Of a stretch of DNA of 64,000 nucleotides, positions 63,359-64,000 are shown one piece after another. Both the position numbers and the translations under genes were made by a program. Source of the DNA: Epiperipatus broadwayi (Eukaryota; Onychophora; Udeonychophora; Euonychophora; Peripatidae). The notes under the pieces are model-generated. The model made no database searches. It was not told the origin of the DNA and saw only the letters and a list, made by a program, of their open reading frames with translations. Every line of letters begins with the position of its first letter. The first letter of the stretch is position 1. The stretch lies in the NCBI GenBank assembly GCA_028023455.1, contig JAQFVV010012394.1, positions 29,031,010 to 29,095,009 on the forward strand. The letters run 5' to 3'.

Positions 63359-63490
63359 AGATTATTGCTGCTTGGTTTTACCACCAGCGGAATCTTTGAT
63401 TGAGGGTTGTAATGGTCCTTGTGATCACTGAATTTCTGATCTGGCAACGATGGCCTGTGGAAATCAGCTTGAAAGAGCTCAGTTTATGAA

Positions 63491-63831
63491 CTTCTTACAT
63501 AGTTAATATGAATGTGTATAACCCGCTCTAATCCATTCCGCAAACATTTGCATTAACTTTACCTGCGATTTTAGTTTTTTTCCTTTAAAAAATTATCATC
63601 TATGCTTATATAAAGATTAAAAAAAAAAAGCACAGATTTATTGATAATATTCACGGTAAAAGTAATTCTTTAAATGCTTGACTTGTTTTTTTTTGGCCAT
63701 TGATTTTATCAGAATTACATCTCTTATTTGAAAAAGGCTGTATAAAAATGATTATTTGTAAGCACGCTTAGAATATACGATTGTTGTAATATTTGTGATG
63801 GTAACATTTTATATGCAGTCACATTTTGGAT
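63491..63831. other. Unassigned AT-rich DNA
   Basis: Nothing recognised. Confidence 0.4.
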
Positions 63832-64000
63832 TATTTCCATTATCTAATGAGTGGAAATGTTAAATGTTTTTAAAGAAATTCAAATTTTCAAATTTTATTT
63901 GTACAACATATTCAACTGTTAGTAATAACACATGGGTTAGTATAGAACACAAGGTTTCAATTCTTCAGACACTTCTGGCCTGAACAGTGACAAACTAATA
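63832..64000. mobile_element. TA-flanked MITE, second copy, cut by window end
   Basis: Begins TA-TTTCCATTATCTAATG and continues with CAAATTTTATTTG, CAACTGTTAGTAATAACACA and TTCTGGCCTGAACAGTG. These match the interior of the copy at 5936-6259 in the same orientation. Confidence 0.65.

Larger units (their letters stand above)
60020..63490 (-). mobile_element. Non-LTR retrotransposon, nearly full ORF2, minus strand
   Basis: Holds, in transcription order, an ORF1 tail (about 63490-63358), endonuclease, linker, reverse transcriptase, zinc knuckle and a 3' end (about 60200-60020). The 5' end appears cut inside ORF1. It is less decayed than the other LINEs here and visibly richer in G+C than the flanks. 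Confidence 0.75.

Overview
The window is an AT-rich stretch of an animal nuclear genome. The best guess is a coleoid cephalopod (octopus-like). That guess is inference: it rests on very long TATC/TGTC tetranucleotide arrays, several non-LTR retrotransposon lineages, a ZBED5-like hAT transposon, a Penelope-like fragment and dense short foldback and tRNA-derived repeats. No bacterial gene organisation is present. I find no intact host protein-coding gene. Every long open frame is either a transposon remnant or the translation of a microsatellite. The only host-like coding hint is one candidate 67-bp exon at 7217-7283.

Layout. 1-6.5 kb: a foldback repeat (called family A here) split by a foreign-looking 2.0-kb insertion; a hairpin repeat; a Ty3/gypsy-type gag remnant (minus); a GA array; a TA-flanked MITE; and a LINE tail (minus). 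6.5-18.5 kb: mostly unassigned AT-rich DNA holding the candidate exon, a 1.77-kb element with long inverted ends, and tRNA-derived repeats (family B), some in tandem. 18.5-24.6 kb: two decayed LINE reverse transcriptases (plus) and two near-perfect hairpins. 24.7-28.9 kb: a 4.1-kb hAT/ZBED5-like element with a broken transposase gene. It contains a head-to-head inverted array of family C repeats and appears to have inserted between the arms of another inverted repeat. 29-35 kb: family A and C repeats and a LINE endonuclease remnant (minus). 35.4-36.5 kb: a large TATC/TGTC array. 37.3-43.8 kb: an (ATA)n array, a Penelope-like GIY-YIG end, a tRNA-like remnant, a hAT-type MITE with target duplication, and foldbacks. 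44.6-49 kb: a jockey/CR1-like reverse transcriptase broken by a 170-bp insertion, two successive copies of its 3' end, an ATT array, and an RTE-like tail (minus). 49-50.2 kb: a second tetranucleotide array. 50.8-51.2 kb: family C. 52-55.65 kb: a nearly full-length LINE (plus) with ORF1, endonuclease, reverse transcriptase, zinc knuckle, AATAAA and poly(A). 57.7-58.9 kb: a tandem array of tRNA-like units. 59.3-59.9 kb: a third tetranucleotide array. 60-63.5 kb: a second LINE of related type on the minus strand with a 566-codon open frame. The window ends inside a second copy of the TA-flanked MITE.

Most notable: family C copies share a 25-26 nt core with the order CUGAUGA, a stem-loop, then GAAA, which is the catalytic core layout of a hammerhead ribozyme. 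It recurs at seven places here, and in two of them it lies between inverted arms. Helices I and III could not be assigned by eye, so this is a strong lead and not a demonstration.
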